From a virus, in IMG/VR virus record IMGVR_UViG_3300033571_015040, positions 1 through 42,622 of that record: a DNA stretch of 42,622 nucleotides, one strand, 5' to 3'. Below, in pieces: positions 33,862 through 40,574 of the stretch. The notes below the pieces were generated by a model, which did no database searches, was not told the origin of the DNA, and saw nothing but the letters and a program-made list of their open reading frames with translations. A program made the position numbers and the translations under genes. Position 1 is the first letter of the stretch; every line of letters begins with the position of its first letter.

Positions 33862-34107
33862 ATGCCGGTAAACTGGCTGCAGCTCTCTACAGCTGCAGTC
33901 ATGGGCCCTGGTGAAATCATTGCCGCGGCAAGCCTGGGTTTGGCAATCGTCAGCGCTGCCGGGGCTCTTATTTTCAGTGGGGTCAAGGCTTTGTGGTCGA
34001 TCTCGAATCGGCTAGGGCAGTTTGAAGGCCAGATCCTTCAGATGCTGAAGAATCACAAGGACACACTGGACGACCACGAAGACAGGCTGCGCAGCAAGGG
34101 GTTCTGA
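33862..34107 (+). CDS. Small membrane protein with charged helical tail (holin-like candidate)
   Basis: This gives 81 residues from ATG 33862, or 68 from ATG 33901. A transmembrane helix is clear (IIAAASLGLAIVSAAGALIF), followed by a charged coiled segment with HKDTLDDHEDRLRS. One membrane helix plus a charged tail in front of a peptidase gene suggests a holin or a spanin-like accessory protein. Its TGA overlaps the next ATG. The assignment rests on location and topology only. Confidence 0.5.
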   Translation: MPVNWLQLSTAAVMGPGEIIAAASLGLAIVSAAGALIFSGVKALWSISNRLGQFEGQILQMLKNHKDTLDDHEDRLRSKGF

Positions 34108-34310
34108 TGGCCTGGTTTACCGCCGCCCTGGTCGCCTCCTACGTCGGGATCTGCGAGATCAGGGCGCCGACTCCCTGGCAGACGTGCGGCAGCCGCTGGG
34201 ACTGGGCTTTAGGGGTGCTGGTGCCCAGTCCGTTGCCGGCCGTGGTCAAGCACATCACGCAACGCCGCCGGAGACCCGCTGAGATTAAGCCGCCGGCCAA
34301 TCCTGGATGA
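34107..34310 (+). CDS. Small membrane-associated protein, possible lysis accessory
   Basis: This 67-residue protein has an N-terminal hydrophobic segment (AWFTAALVASYVGICEI), a second weak hydrophobic stretch (WALGVLVPSPLPAV), and a basic end (KHITQRRRRPAEIK). Two short hydrophobic segments with a basic tail resemble class II holins, but the pattern is weak. The last 26 bases overlap, on the other strand, the end of the C39-like peptidase gene. Confidence 0.45.
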   Translation: MAWFTAALVASYVGICEIRAPTPWQTCGSRWDWALGVLVPSPLPAVVKHITQRRRRPAEIKPPANPG

Positions 34311-34848
34311 TGGGCGGCTTGCTGCAGGTCAGCATCCAGCCCCCTGTCTCGCCCGGCATCCACCGTGGATTCCAGTTGCGCCGGCTGTAGGCCACCCCGG
34401 CACCGTTCCGCCGGGTGGTGTACCCGCCTGAGGCCAACAGGGCTTCCCCGTTCGGGTCATTGTGGATCCAGTGGGTGCGGTTGTAGCCGATGATGACCGT
34501 CCAGTGGCCTCCCCCAAACGGGTTGATGGCTGGCCCCTGGTGCAGCCAGCCCACGGCGACGGGCCTGCCGGCGTCGATTTCGCGTTCGATGTCCACCGGT
34601 CTCCCATCGGTGCGAAAATTGGCGTCCAACCCCAAGAATCGCAGCGTCCTGAGTTGAGCTTCGGCGTTGGTGGTGTCTCCGTGCATGGATCGGACCCGGT
34701 TATAGGTGTCGTCGTCCTTGATTCGCCCCCAGTGCATGGCCAACATGGCGCAGCTGGAGCTGAAGCACTCCCTGTAGCCGGTGCCAGTGGCGTTGTCCAG
34801 CTGGCTCTGCCACTTCACCGGCAAAGGATTCGGGAACGATGCGGCCAT
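34285..34848 (-). CDS. C39-like papain-fold cysteine peptidase, probable endolysin
   Basis: This is a 187-residue protein on the minus strand. Candidate catalytic residues are Cys33 in FSSSCAML, His115 in GGHWTVIIGY and Asp131 in HNDPNGE, the order of C39/papain-like peptidases. An N-terminal PVKWQSQLDN could supply the oxyanion Gln. No signal peptide is visible. Placed next to two small membrane proteins, it is most likely a wall-degrading lysis enzyme, but a protein-processing role is possible. It is convergent with the membrane protein gene and divergent, by 33 bp, from the terminase small subunit candidate. Confidence 0.65.
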   Translation of the reverse strand: MAASFPNPLPVKWQSQLDNATGTGYRECFSSSCAMLAMHWGRIKDDDTYNRVRSMHGDTTNAEAQLRTLRFLGLDANFRTDGRPVDIEREIDAGRPVAVGWLHQGPAINPFGGGHWTVIIGYNRTHWIHNDPNGEALLASGGYTTRRNGAGVAYSRRNWNPRWMPGETGGWMLTCSKPPIIQDWPAA

Positions 34849-34881
34849 GATGAGTTGATCTGCAGCCCTGCAACCATCATC

Positions 34882-35223
34882 ATGGCCGACAATTCCCTCA
34901 GGGAGAAGCTGGACAGCCTCAATGAGGCGGTCACCGACCTTGTTCTGAGCAGGGTCACGGGCGAGCAGCTGGACGACGAAGGCAACCCGGTGCCGGTCAG
35001 CAATGACGACCTGCGGGTGGCCCTGCAGCTGCTGAAGCAGAACTCAATCTCGGCCGCGGCGATCCCCAACAACCCCATGGACCGGATGAGGCAGATGATG
35101 CAGGGCATGCGGATCTCCCCGGGCCACCTGGAGGCCCGACAAAAGGCGCTGCCGCACTTGCTACCGGCCCTTTCGGCTGACCCCACCGACAGCACGGCCG
35201 CCCATGAAGCCGTTGAGCGGTAA
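34882..35223 (+). CDS. Terminase small subunit candidate
   Basis: This is a 113-residue protein beginning MADNSLREKLDSLNEAVTDL. A central phrase DLRVALQLLKQNSISA resembles the helix with a 'DL..A..LLK.N.I' pattern typical of small terminase subunits in T7-like phages. The C-terminal half is charged and helical. It should recognise DNA and regulate the large subunit. It stands alone on the plus strand between minus-strand genes, and its last 63 bases overlap the end of the large terminase gene in antisense. Confidence 0.65.
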   Translation: MADNSLREKLDSLNEAVTDLVLSRVTGEQLDDEGNPVPVSNDDLRVALQLLKQNSISAAAIPNNPMDRMRQMMQGMRISPGHLEARQKALPHLLPALSADPTDSTAAHEAVER

Positions 35224-36972
35224 GCCCAGGGCCAGGGCCTCAATGCCGCGGCCTGTCTCTTCAAAGATTGCGTCGATGGTGGCCTGCAGCACCTCCTGGT
35301 CCCGCTGGGTCTTGACCTTCTGCTGATCCTGCGCGGCCGATTCCTCAAACCACGCGCAACCGATCGCCAGGGCGTCCAGCCGATCAATCCACGACAGGCA
35401 GCCACGGTCCGTGGTGACCCTGCTGATCTGGAACATCAAGCTCCGTTGGTGGCCCGTCTCCTGGTCCTTCTCCGCCTCCTCCCATTCGCTGCGAATCCTG
35501 GCCTCGTTGACCACCAGCCGGTGCTGCTGCACCAGGGGAGCCACCGTGTTGACGATCCGCACCTCCTTCTGCGCCGTGCTCCATGGCACCTCGTCAGCAT
35601 CAAGGATCGAGCAGTTCGGGTAGATCCGCTGCATGTGGGGCTGCAGCACCTTGTTGAACATGCCGCCGCCGTAGTTGGGCTCCGGGATCACGGTTTGAAC
35701 GCTCCACTGCTTCGCCTTGTGGCACAGGGCCTCCAGCGTTGCGTCCTCAAAGCCGGCCTGGGTGCCGCCCCAATCGAGGAGGAACATATTCCCGTTCAGC
35801 TCCGCCAGCACCACCCAGCCCATCTCGTCGCGGCCACGGGCTGACGGATCGATCGCCATGGCGACACGCCACACCTCCGTTCGCGGCAGCCAGTTGCCCA
35901 GGGCCACAGGGCGGTGATAGAAGCGATCGCTGCCAAGGCCCACGCATTGCAGGCCCTGGATGCGCTGCTCCTGGCTGGAGCTCCACGACACCAGCTCCGG
36001 CAAGGCCTTGCCATCCAGCCCCATCACAATCAGATCCCCCAGGCGGCAGGGGAACTTCTCCGCGGTGCTCAGCCGGCAGTTGAGCATGTACTGCAGCTGC
36101 ACCCACGCCTTGGTGCCCCGCAGCTCTTTCTCCTCGAGCACCTCCTCCGGGAAGCGCTCCGGGTCGGTCGGCATCCCCACCAGCCACGGGTTCTCCTGCA
36201 CCTCCGCCGCCAGCTGCGGGCACAGGTGCCCCTCGTAGCAATCCCAGGCGTTCTCGTCGGTCGGGTCGGGGTAGCGCGCAGGGAAGTACCGGATCTTGTA
36301 GTTCCGGTTCCTGGACAGCTCCAGGTACAGGCTCGTCTCGATGTGCGGTGTGCCCAACACCCGGATGGCCCGCTTCATCTGGCCCGGCGCCGGCACCTTC
36401 AGGATGGCCACCAGTTCGTTGAACGCCGACGCCAGCCGCTGCTGCTTGAGCGGCGTGATGCTGTTGTTCTCGTTCTCCACGTCATCCGGGAGAATGAAAG
36501 TGGCGCGGCTGCCCGTCAGGCCAGGGCTGAGGATGCCCGACACCCGACAGCTGGGAGCCTGGTCGATCGAGCAGGGCCCCACGTCCCAGGCGATCACCGA
36601 TTGCCGCTGATCCCGCCGCGGTCGCAACGGCTCGAATAGATCCAAGCTCTGGATGGTTTTCTGCATCCAGTCGCTCACCTCCTGCGGCTTTTTGGCCGTG
36701 GCACCAGTCAGCAGCACCTTCTCGTTCACCGGATCCAGGCACAGCCGGTGCAGCGCCCTGTTGCCGGCGATGTACGACTTCGAGGCTTCCCGGAACGCGG
36801 CGGTGATCGTGAAGCCACCCTCGTCCTCGTTCATCCAGTCGGCCATCAGCAACTGCATCCGGGTCGGCTCGTCCTCTGGGCCGATCAACCCCGTTTCCCG
36901 CATGACGTACAGCAGGAAGTACGGGAACGGCTCAAGCTCCGGCGGCAGGATGCTGTTGGGATAGCTGCTCAT
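35161..36972 (-). CDS. Terminase large subunit, gp19-like
   Basis: This 603-residue protein (T7 gp19 is 586) packages DNA into the head. A deviant Walker A is seen as AAFREASKSYIAG (residues 58-70) and Walker B as ATFILPDDVENENN (157-170). The nuclease half shows AIDPSARGRDEMGW (Asp375), VIPEPNYGGG (Glu431) and RLDALAIG (Asp533), the three acidic positions expected for RNase H-like terminase nucleases. It is read on the minus strand, opposite to the virion genes. Its ATG overlaps the stop of the small gene upstream (36969-36972), so the two are coupled. Confidence 0.95.
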   Translation of the reverse strand: MSSYPNSILPPELEPFPYFLLYVMRETGLIGPEDEPTRMQLLMADWMNEDEGGFTITAAFREASKSYIAGNRALHRLCLDPVNEKVLLTGATAKKPQEVSDWMQKTIQSLDLFEPLRPRRDQRQSVIAWDVGPCSIDQAPSCRVSGILSPGLTGSRATFILPDDVENENNSITPLKQQRLASAFNELVAILKVPAPGQMKRAIRVLGTPHIETSLYLELSRNRNYKIRYFPARYPDPTDENAWDCYEGHLCPQLAAEVQENPWLVGMPTDPERFPEEVLEEKELRGTKAWVQLQYMLNCRLSTAEKFPCRLGDLIVMGLDGKALPELVSWSSSQEQRIQGLQCVGLGSDRFYHRPVALGNWLPRTEVWRVAMAIDPSARGRDEMGWVVLAELNGNMFLLDWGGTQAGFEDATLEALCHKAKQWSVQTVIPEPNYGGGMFNKVLQPHMQRIYPNCSILDADEVPWSTAQKEVRIVNTVAPLVQQHRLVVNEARIRSEWEEAEKDQETGHQRSLMFQISRVTTDRGCLSWIDRLDALAIGCAWFEESAAQDQQKVKTQRDQEVLQATIDAIFEETGRGIEALALGLPLNGFMGGRAVGGVSRKGR

Positions 36973-37220
36973 GGCAGCAAAGAAAGCTGACCCGGAGCAA
37001 CGTGGTCTGGCTTTGGCTGCCGGCGATGTTGCCGGCCTTCCAGTTGCCGGCGGATCTCATCGCGCCAGATTTTGTAAGGGTGCATGCGCTTCTCTCCCCA
37101 TGGGTAAGCCTTCCGAAGCGCTTTTTGCAACGCCCTCTCGTCGCCACGGCCTACGCGGTCAATCACCTCGCGGATGATCGGACCGGCTATGTCCCGCCAG
37201 TAACTGCCAGTGCTCACCAT
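36969..37220 (-). CDS. Conserved-looking small phage protein upstream of terminase
   Basis: This 83-residue protein begins MVSTGSYWRDIAGPIIREVI and contains ALRKAYPWGEKRMHPYKIW. I recall the pattern 'YPxGExxxHPYKIW..E' from many small phage proteins of unknown function. The ATG at 37220 is chosen over an upstream start at 37271 because residues before it are low-complexity and overlie a hairpin. The stop overlaps the terminase start. Confidence 0.65.
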   Translation of the reverse strand: MVSTGSYWRDIAGPIIREVIDRVGRGDERALQKALRKAYPWGEKRMHPYKIWRDEIRRQLEGRQHRRQPKPDHVAPGQLSLLP

Positions 37221-37226
37221 GACGAA

Positions 37227-37270
37227 GGCCCCCCTGCTGCAGCAGAGAGGCCCCCGAGGCTCACCCGACA
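37227..37270. promoter_or_regulatory. Perfect GC hairpin plus orphan TCACCCGACA motif
   Basis: GGCCCCCCTGCTG (37227-37239) and CAGCAGAGAGGCC (37240-37252) form a fully paired stem, allowing G-T pairs on the minus-strand RNA. On the plus strand TCACCCGACA follows at 37261-37270, but no plus-strand gene follows it. On the minus strand the hairpin sits a few bases upstream of the ATG at 37220. It may be a relict early-gene module or a hairpin serving the minus-strand operon. Confidence 0.6.
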
Positions 37271-37292
37271 AGGATCACCCGTTGCCAAGGTA

Positions 37293-37622
37293 TCAGACCC
37301 CATCAGCTTCGTAGGCCTCGTTCACCCCAGGGGTCGCCGGATTGTCGGCCACGAATTGGCCAGCATCATCACCAGGGGCGGGCCTACGGGCCCTGCGGGG
37401 CTTCCTGGCCACGCCACCCTCCACTTGCACCTCCTCGTCCTCAGAGGCCTCTTCCTGGTCCTCCTGGGTGCCATCCTCAAACAGGGCGGCATCGGCCGCG
37501 GCGGCAACAGGTGCCTGGCCCTTCCGTGCCACGGCAGCGTCGTACTCCTCGCGCTCCACCAGCGTCGAAGACAGTCCTAGTTCCGCCACCTCCTGCGGAT
37601 CGACCATCTGGAAATCAGCCAT
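37293..37622 (-). CDS. Acidic hypothetical protein
   Basis: This 109-residue protein starts MADFQMVDPQEVAELGLSS. The middle is strongly acidic (LFEDGTQEDQEEASEDEEVQ), followed by a basic patch (RKPRRARRP) and a disordered end. The start at 37622 follows the natural-looking sequence; upstream in-frame residues are implausible. No family is recognised. It lies between the winged-helix protein and terminase genes, so a packaging or DNA-mimic role could be imagined but is not shown. Confidence 0.55.
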   Translation of the reverse strand: MADFQMVDPQEVAELGLSSTLVEREEYDAAVARKGQAPVAAAADAALFEDGTQEDQEEASEDEEVQVEGGVARKPRRARRPAPGDDAGQFVADNPATPGVNEAYEADGV

Positions 37623-37654
37623 TGCAGCGATGCAGATCAGTGGCCACAGGCTAC

Positions 37655-38035
37655 CTACTCCCTGGCAGCTTGGAATAGCTGCCACAGGTAGGCCTGTTTC
37701 TGCTTGGTGTTCGAGGTCAGGTACGGATTGGGCAGGAGGTATCGGCCGCCAGACCTTGGATCACGGCCTGTCACCACCAGCAGCTCCTTCTTCAGCCGAG
37801 AGATCGACATGGAGACGTTCGAGGGCTGCATCGCCAGGTCTTCCGCCAGCTGGTTCACGGTCAGCCTGGCCATCCCGCTGCGCCAGTCCGTGCAGTCCAC
37901 GATGCGGAACAGCACCACCACATCACGGAACTGCAGCCCCCGCGGCGTCTTGCGGAGGGCTGACCAGATCAGCGCCATGCCTTCGGAGTGCAGCAAGTGG
38001 AAGTCCTCGAACAGGTCGGGGTGGGTACGCTTCAT
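37655..38035 (-). CDS. RepL-like winged-helix protein, candidate replication initiator
   Basis: This 126-residue protein contains a helix-turn-helix near residues 58-85 (LTVNQLAEDLAMQPSNVSMS) and a wing with SGGRYLLPNPYLTSN, followed by KQKQAYLWQLF. The order HTH, beta-wing, 'Y.LNP.L' and a terminal helix recalls plasmid RepL initiators and related MarR-fold proteins. It stands first in the minus-strand block, next to about 0.9 kb of repeat-bearing noncoding DNA. Since no phage polymerase is seen, an initiator that recruits the host replisome is attractive; a simple transcription regulator is the main alternative. Confidence 0.6.
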   Translation of the reverse strand: MKRTHPDLFEDFHLLHSEGMALIWSALRKTPRGLQFRDVVVLFRIVDCTDWRSGMARLTVNQLAEDLAMQPSNVSMSISRLKKELLVVTGRDPRSGGRYLLPNPYLTSNTKQKQAYLWQLFQAARE

Positions 38036-38963
38036 GGGTCAGAGCACGTTTCTCTGGCGGCCCCATCTCAACTCCCCCCTGCTGATTGCGACTCAGTGGG
38101 GGGAAGGGGACCGCTCAGCGTAACTATACGGTTTCGTCTTCATCCGTGCAGAGCATCTCCAGCCACCGCTGGCCAGGTTGGCGTGATCTTTGATTATTCA
38201 GTCATACAGGGGAGCAGGGCGACCATCCGCAGCCTGATTCCGTGGTCTCCCTCCTGCTTCGTTTGGCGCCAGCCTTGACGCCCTCCGCCGCCACTCCGGC
38301 AGGGCCGAGGCGGGAGCGACACGAGGGGTGATGCGGGCAACCATCCCCCCGCCTCAACCCGCCTCCATTCTGGCTACGGGCATCAAGGCCAAGCCCGCTG
38401 CGCGGGTGGCTATCAGGGCCTCAGCAGAAGCTTCGCTCAGGGTGATGCGGGGAAGCGCAGCCTCTGGCCGCTCCAGCCGGTGCTGGCAACCCGTAAGTCC
38501 GGCTCACAGGTTGCAGCCCCAGCGCCAGCGGGATCCCACAGACGATGCACCCCTGCATCCTTCAACACCAGCAGCCTTGCTCCACTCTCCATCCCTGCAT
38601 CCCTCATTTCCCTACTTTTTGGGTCGCATGTTGTGGGGGAGTGGAGCGCTAGGCGAGCAGCGGGCGCCCCCCCATGCCCCCCTGCGCGTTTCATCTCAGC
38701 CTGCGGGCCTGGATGCGGTCGGTCTGCATGCCCTCGCACTGTTCTGCAGCCAAAACCCTGTCCACCACTGGGCCGGATGCGGACTGTCCATCTGCTACGG
38801 TGTTATTCGGTGGCGGCAGGTGGCCCAGGCCGATGATATTGATGCCCGCGTAGTCCTCCCTGCCCTGATTACTGTAAGGTCAAGTGTTACGAATTGTTAC
38901 GATGCCAACCCCAACTCAACAACGCTCCACGGGTAGGGACGAATCCATGACAAGGTGAGGCGA
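38036..38963. other. Noncoding region with repeats, candidate origin/regulatory region
   Basis: About 0.93 kb lies between divergent gene blocks and holds no convincing gene; long open frames here have skewed Pro/Ser/Arg composition. It contains GGGTGATGCGGG twice (38326-38337, 38440-38451), CCCTGCATCC twice (38551-38560, 38593-38602), a small hairpin CCCGC-tgc-GCGGG (38394-38406), and a tandem pair GTGTTACGAA/TTGTTACGAT (38884-38903). The stretch about 38835-38905 is relatively AT-rich. On the minus strand TATAGT at about 38127-38132 could be a -10 element for the RepL-like gene. Confidence 0.5.
38884..38903. promoter_or_regulatory. Tandem 10-bp repeat upstream of early operon
   Basis: GTGTTACGAA is followed directly by TTGTTACGAT, eight of ten bases matching and a period of one DNA turn. 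It lies about 60 bp upstream of the first hairpin-TCACCCGACA module in an AT-rich patch, so it may be an operator or initiator-binding iteron. Confidence 0.45.
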
Positions 38964-38990
38964 CTGCAGCAATGCAGCCATCACCCGACA
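38964..38990 (+). promoter_or_regulatory. Hairpin plus TCACCCGACA, first early module
   Basis: CTGCA (38964-38968) and TGCAG (38973-38977) close a GCAA tetraloop. TCACCCGACA follows at 38981-38990. A GTG at 39004 lies at a suitable distance and opens the same frame as the gene at 39055, so this may be an alternative start or a duplicated leader. Confidence 0.58.
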
Positions 38991-38999
38991 GGTACTGCA

Positions 39000-39047
39000 G
39001 CCGGTGGCAGGTCAAGGCACCGGCGGCCCGTTCTCCATCACCCGACA
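39000..39047 (+). promoter_or_regulatory. Hairpin plus TCACCCGACA before the gene at 39055
   Basis: GCCGGTG (39000-39006) pairs perfectly with CACCGGC (39018-39024). TCACCCGACA follows at 39038-39047, and the ATG is at 39055. The pair of modules at 38964 and 39000 looks like a local duplication of the arrangement. Confidence 0.65.
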
Positions 39048-39054
39048 TCGACCC

Positions 39055-39228
39055 ATGACCCAGACGATCCCTGACGACAAGCTCCACCGGCTGTTTCTGA
39101 GCGACTTCGAAGTGCGGGAGTTGATCAACGCCCTTGACCATTACGCGACCGGCCCTAGAGGCAAGTTCCTTGCTGGCCGTCGCTTGTTGGCCCTCCGCTG
39201 GCGACTGGAGCACAGCCAGGCCACCTAA
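39055..39228 (+). CDS. Small early hypothetical protein
   Basis: This is a 57-residue protein (starting MTQTIPDDKLHRLFLSDFEV) with a helical, charged composition and the C terminus LAGRRLLALRWRLEHSQAT. Its start is set by the TCACCCGACA motif seven bases upstream. A GTG at 39004 could add 17 residues. No family is recognised. Its place at the head of the early arm suggests a host take-over role, as for many T7 early genes. Confidence 0.5.
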   Translation: MTQTIPDDKLHRLFLSDFEVRELINALDHYATGPRGKFLAGRRLLALRWRLEHSQAT

Positions 39229-39238
39229 CCCCATCACC

Positions 39239-39288
39239 AGGGCCGGCCCGTGCTGGCCCTTCCTTCCCGTTCCCGATCACCCGACACA
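39239..39288 (+). promoter_or_regulatory. Hairpin plus TCACCCGACACA before the gene at 39294
   Basis: AGGGCC (39239-39244) pairs with GGCCCT (39255-39260), followed by a TTCCTTCCC tract. TCACCCGACACA is at 39277-39288 and the ATG at 39294. The hairpin and pyrimidine tract could also act as a weak terminator after the previous gene. Confidence 0.65.
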
Positions 39289-39293
39289 GACCC

Positions 39294-39602
39294 ATGAACC
39301 GAACCCATCCCATCGAGGCCGCCGCGGTTGGCAGCGTTGCCCTCGTCCGCCTGGCCCGTGCCGTGCTGGTGCCCTGCGTGGCTCTGGTGCTGACCGTTGC
39401 CGGCTGGCAGCCGTCAGGCACTGCAGCCGCGGCACCTATGGCACTGGCAGCACCGGCACCAGTGGCACGCGACTGGGCCGGCCGGCCGCTCGACTCCCTG
39501 ACCGTGCGGGAGCTGCGCCTACAGGCCCGCGCTGCTGGTCACCGTGCGTTGGCTCGCAGCGGCCGCCGGGCTGATCTGCTGGCTGCCCTGGCTCTGGCCT
39601 GA
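39294..39602 (+). CDS. Membrane-anchored protein with SAP/Rho-N-like end
   Basis: This is a 102-residue protein. The N-terminal part has a hydrophobic helix (ARAVLVPCVALVLTVAGW). After a Pro/Ala linker the C-terminal about 35 residues (LDSLTVRELRLQARAAG, then ALARSGRRADLLAALA) fit the two-helix SAP or Rho-N type nucleic-acid-binding module. Together they suggest a protein that tethers DNA or RNA to the membrane, or one with a cleaved signal sequence. The start follows TCACCCGACACA. Confidence 0.6.
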   Translation: MNRTHPIEAAAVGSVALVRLARAVLVPCVALVLTVAGWQPSGTAAAAPMALAAPAPVARDWAGRPLDSLTVRELRLQARAAGHRALARSGRRADLLAALALA

Positions 39603-39616
39603 TCTCTGCCCACATA

Positions 39617-39628
39617 TCACCCGACACC
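39617..39628 (+). promoter_or_regulatory. TCACCCGACACC leader motif before the gene at 39639
   Basis: A full-length motif lies 22 bases before the ATG at 39639, starting about 15 bases after the end of the previous gene. I see no strong hairpin directly upstream. Confidence 0.65.
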
Positions 39629-39638
39629 ACCCAAACCG

Positions 39639-39908
39639 ATGTCCCGCACCACGACGGCAACACCACGAGAGCAGGCCCTGGAGCTGCTCCAGACGATCGA
39701 TCCTCACGGCGCCTACACCGACTTGGCCAGCTGCGACGACGACCGCGAACCCTGCCGCCTGCATGAAGCGATCCGAGCGGCCGCAACGGTCGTTGAAGGC
39801 GCCATACCTGCCGGCAACGTGCCGCCGGAGCTGGCTGAGCTGTTCTCAGCGCTTGCCCTGTGGGCATGGGATCAGGAGCACGGCCGATACATCACCGGCG
39901 ACGCCTGA
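39639..39908 (+). CDS. Small acidic early protein
   Basis: This 89-residue protein (starting MSRTTTATPREQALELLQTI) is helical and mildly acidic, with CDDDREPC in the middle and LAELFSALALWAWDQEHG near the end. No family is recognised. Its leader has the early motif. It is separated from the sigma factor gene by 72 bp that carry the CCTAGG array. Confidence 0.55.
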   Translation: MSRTTTATPREQALELLQTIDPHGAYTDLASCDDDREPCRLHEAIRAAATVVEGAIPAGNVPPELAELFSALALWAWDQEHGRYITGDA

Positions 39909-39922
39909 TACCGCACTACCCG

Positions 39923-39951
39923 CCTAGGTGGCTCCCTAGTAGGCCCCTAGG
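39923..39951. promoter_or_regulatory. CCTAGG-type triple array (candidate operator C)
   Basis: CCTAGG at 39923, CCTAGT at 39935 and CCTAGG at 39946 are spaced 12 and 11 bp apart. As RNA, GCCTAGG (39922-39928) can pair with CCTAGGC (39946-39952). The array ends eight bases before the TCACCCGACACA motif of the sigma factor gene, so it is well placed to control that gene. Confidence 0.6.
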
Positions 39952-39958
39952 CACCCAC

Positions 39959-39970
39959 TCACCCGACACA
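39959..39970 (+). promoter_or_regulatory. TCACCCGACACA leader motif before the sigma factor gene
   Basis: The motif lies 22 bases before the ATG at 39981, directly after the CCTAGG array, which itself can form the upstream hairpin. No Shine-Dalgarno sequence is evident. Confidence 0.68.
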
Positions 39971-39980
39971 CCCTAATCCG

Positions 39981-40571
39981 ATGACCGCCACTACCCAGAC
40001 CGCCGCACTGGCAACACGCGACCGCATCGCCCGCCGTTACCTGCCGGAGGCTGACGCCTTGGCCGGCGCAATGGCCCGCAGGCTGCGAGGCCTGGCAGAG
40101 CTCGACGATCTGCAGCAGGAGGCACGCATCGCCCTGTTGCAGGCTGCCGGCCGTGTCACGCCTGGCACCGATGCGGTGCGCTATCTACGGTGCTCCATCG
40201 CCGGGGCATTGCGCCGTTATGTGCGGGATCGGCTCCGCCTGGTGCGCGTGTCTCGCCGTGCCCATGAGGCCGGCGGGTATCCCCTCGGCCATGCCTCCCT
40301 TGATGCCCCGGTGACCGAAGGCGGCCCCGCCTTCCTTGACCTACTGGAAGCACCAGAGCAGGAGGACGACACTCCCTGCGATGCCCTAGCGGCTGAGGTG
40401 GCGCAGATGGCGGAACGCTTGCCGGCCGCCGATGCAGCAGCGCTCCGCCTGCTGGTGATGGAGGGGCGGAGCATCCGCGAGGCCGCGGCCATCCTCGGAA
40501 CGTCGCCCATGACGGCAAGCCGGCGGCGGGATCGCGCCGTCGATGCCATCCGCTACGCGCTGGGGGCCTGA
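39981..40571 (+). CDS. Phage-encoded sigma-70-family factor
   Basis: This is a 196-residue protein with the two domains of small sigma factors. Region 2 spans about residues 10-85: RRYLPEADALAGAMARRL, then ELDDLQQEARIALLQAAGR (core polymerase contact), and RRYVRDRLRLVRVSRRAHE (promoter recognition). Region 4 is near residues 140-195: LPAADAAALRLLVMEGRS, then IREAAAILGTSPMTASRRR. It should bind host RNA polymerase and redirect it, presumably to phage early promoters or to silence host genes. Finding it beside a T7-type polymerase is unusual. It is led by the early motif and the CCTAGG array. Confidence 0.85.
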   Translation: MTATTQTAALATRDRIARRYLPEADALAGAMARRLRGLAELDDLQQEARIALLQAAGRVTPGTDAVRYLRCSIAGALRRYVRDRLRLVRVSRRAHEAGGYPLGHASLDAPVTEGGPAFLDLLEAPEQEDDTPCDALAAEVAQMAERLPAADAAALRLLVMEGRSIREAAAILGTSPMTASRRRDRAVDAIRYALGA

Positions 40572-40574
40572 GCG

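Noticed and set aside
36535-36555. CACCCGACAG inside the large terminase gene as another early leader motif
   Set aside because: It is preceded by GA rather than T, lies within minus-strand coding sequence and precedes no plus-strand gene.
38328-38936. A 202-residue plus-strand open frame in the noncoding region
   Set aside because: Its composition is skewed to Pro, Ser, Arg and His, it lacks a leader motif or Shine-Dalgarno site, and overlapping frames are equally open because of high GC.
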